A program made the translations under genes and the position numbers. From NCBI GenBank assembly GCA_016292335.1, contig JAECRX010000222.1, forward strand, positions 1 to 5,403: a stretch of DNA of 5,403 nt, given 5' to 3'. This document shows positions 4,417 to 5,403 of this stretch, piece by piece; within the stretch, counting starts at the first letter, position 1, and the number at the start of each line of letters is the position of its first letter. Under the pieces are notes generated by a model that made no database searches, was not told the DNA's origin, and saw nothing but the letters and a program-made list of their open reading frames with translations. Source of the stretch: Candidatus Sifarchaeum subterraneum (GTDB lineage: Archaea; Asgardarchaeota; Sifarchaeia; Sifarchaeales; Sifarchaeaceae).

Positions 4417-5316
4417 TCAATTGCCCGTATTTTGCAGCTTTTCTTGACAATACCTCACAATCTCCTGCGCACTCCCATCTATTAAATGCCTCTCATCAGC
4501 TTTTATCGGATTATCACTAAGGTTTAGTATTTGTAGGTTAGTGAGGTGCTCCAACCCTCTGATTTCTTCTATCCGATTCTTATAGAGGTATAGTTCTTGT
4601 AGGTTAGTGAAGTGCTCCAACCCTCTGATTTCTTCTATCCAATTCCAACTAAGGTTTAGTTTTTGTAGGTTAGTGAGATGCTCCAGCCCACTGATTTCTT
4701 CTATCCGATTACCATGAAGATATAGTTCTTGTAGGTTAGTGAGGTGCTCCAACCCTCTGATTTCTTCTATCCAATTCTTATAAAGGTTTAGCTTTTTTAG
4801 GTTAGTTAGGTGATCTAACCCCTTGACTTTTTTTATCCGATTCCAACTAAGGTTTAGTTTTTGTAGGTTAGTGAGATGCTCCAATCCTCTGATCTTTTCT
4901 ATCCGATTCTTATAAAGGTCTAGTTCTTCTAATTTAGAGAGGTGCTCCAATCCTCTGATCTCTTCTATCTGATTCCAACTAAGGTTTAATTTTTTTAGGT
5001 TAGTGAGATGCTCCAACCCTCTAATCTCTTCTATCTGATTACCAAGGTCTAGTTCTTGTAGGTTAGTGAGGTGCTCCAACCCTCTGATCTCTTTTATCCG
5101 ATTACCATGAAGATATAATTTCTTTAGGTTAGTGAGATGCACCAACCCTCTGATCTCTTCTATCCGATTATACCTAAGGTCTAGTTCTTGTAGGTTAGTG
5201 AGGTGTTCCAATCCTCTGATCTCGGTAATATCATCAATTCTTTTTTCGCGAAGATCTAGTTTATCGTCATCGACATAATATTTTTTTCCTCCAACCATCA
5301 CAAAATTATCAGTCAT
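4417..5316 (-). CDS. SDS22-like leucine-rich-repeat protein
   Basis: A 299-residue soluble protein without signal peptide or membrane segment. Residues 1-25 form an N-terminal cap (GGKKYYVDDDKLDLREKR). Eleven LRRs follow, with consensus IEEIRGLEHLTNLQELxLxxNR, which fits the 22-residue SDS22-like class. The first repeat is longer (IDDITEIRGL) and the third lacks one residue (DLGNQ). A C-terminal cap of about 28 residues closes the solenoid (ADERHLIDGSAQEIVRYCQE). Such proteins are protein-binding scaffolds, and Asgard genomes are rich in them, some fused to GTPase domains; no other domain is present here. The partner is unknown. Repeats are nearly identical in DNA, pointing to recent amplification or homogenisation. 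The ATG has AGGTGAT nine bases upstream and a TATA box near the window's right edge, so the gene is probably the first of its transcript. The antiporter starts 316 bases downstream with its own signals. Confidence 0.9.
   Translation of the reverse strand: MTDNFVMVGGKKYYVDDDKLDLREKRIDDITEIRGLEHLTNLQELDLRYNRIEEIRGLVHLTNLKKLYLHGNRIKEIRGLEHLTNLQELDLGNQIEEIRGLEHLTNLKKLNLSWNQIEEIRGLEHLSKLEELDLYKNRIEKIRGLEHLTNLQKLNLSWNRIKKVKGLDHLTNLKKLNLYKNWIEEIRGLEHLTNLQELYLHGNRIEEISGLEHLTNLQKLNLSWNWIEEIRGLEHFTNLQELYLYKNRIEEIRGLEHLTNLQILNLSDNPIKADERHLIDGSAQEIVRYCQEKLQNTGN
4509..5231 (-). repeat. Tandem array of eleven 66-base LRR-coding units
   Basis: Units, read on the plus strand, start at 4509, 4575, 4641, 4707, 4773, 4839, 4905, 4971, 5037, 5100 and 5166. 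All are 66 bases except the one at 5037, which is 63. The most constant part is TAGGTTAGTGAGRTGCTCCA followed by AYCCTCTGATYTCTTCTATCC. The variable part encodes the convex side (SWN, YKN, HGN, RYN, SDN). Segments 4642-4685 and 4840-4883 are identical over 44 bases, exactly three units apart. Confidence 0.9.
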
Positions 5317-5325
5317 ATTCTGGTC

Positions 5326-5332
5326 ATCACCT
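5326..5332 (-). promoter_or_regulatory. AGGTGAT ribosome-binding site of the LRR gene
   Basis: A full AGGTGAT match to the anti-Shine-Dalgarno sequence, nine bases before the ATG at 5314-5316. It supports that ATG over the later Met7. Confidence 0.6.
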
Positions 5333-5385
5333 TTTTTTGGGTTCTTTCCCTCTTACTAATTTTCTTTTTCTCTAAGCCTAATTTC

Positions 5386-5393
5386 TTTTATAC
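5386..5393 (-). promoter_or_regulatory. Candidate TATA box of the LRR gene
   Basis: The minus strand reads TATAAAAG about 70-77 bases before the ATG. A second AT-rich match (TATAAAATTA) touches the window edge at 5394-5403. The leader between is purine-rich on the minus strand. Confidence 0.4.
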
Positions 5394-5403
5394 TAATTTT
5401 ATA

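Noticed and set aside
4509..5231. A CRISPR or intergenic tandem-repeat array
   Set aside because: The periodicity is 66 bases without spacers and reads through in one frame as leucine-rich repeats.

Overview
The window most likely comes from an archaeon, and an Asgard (Promethearchaeati) archaeon is the best guess. The evidence is a eukaryote-like Arf/MglA-type small GTPase encoded directly before a longin/roadblock-like partner, an SDS22-like leucine-rich-repeat (LRR) protein, AT-rich TATA-type promoter elements instead of bacterial -35/-10 boxes, and AGGTGA(T) ribosome-binding sites. The lineage within Asgard cannot be resolved by eye. No RNA gene, CRISPR array, transposase or other mobile element is visible.

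Layout, left to right. (1) 1-602: the 3' tail of a plus-strand gene enters from the left edge and ends at 142. After a spacer comes a good TATA box, then a 56-codon stub of a metallo-beta-lactamase-fold gene that stops before its metal-binding motif. (2) 603-1151 (+): an integral-membrane isoprenylcysteine carboxyl methyltransferase-like protein with an oligo-T terminator. (3) 1173-1304 (-): a decayed fragment of a paralogue of the next gene, with an in-frame stop. (4) 1343-2409 (-): a two-gene operon, small GTPase then longin-like protein, translationally linked. The longin-like protein has a helix-hairpin-helix-like tail. (5) 2410-2912: about 500 bases of spacer holding the operon promoter, a direct repeat, palindromes and an unrecognised 37-codon open frame. 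(6) 2913-4100 (-): a CPA2/Kef-type cation:proton antiporter, membrane domain only. (7) 4101-4416: a spacer with a possible interrupted small gene. (8) 4417-5316 (-): an LRR protein of eleven nearly identical 22-residue repeats, with its own promoter near the right edge.

The clearest functional unit is the GTPase/longin pair, which resembles MglA/MglB and eukaryotic GTPase-longin modules. The GTPase has no CaaX box and no N-terminal myristoylation glycine, so the neighbouring methyltransferase is unlikely to act on it. The window is also rich in gene remnants (two supported, two tentative), suggesting local duplication and decay. Two genes (longin and antiporter) share a start-site trap: a GTG inside the AGGTGA ribosome-binding site lies in frame three codons before the more likely start.
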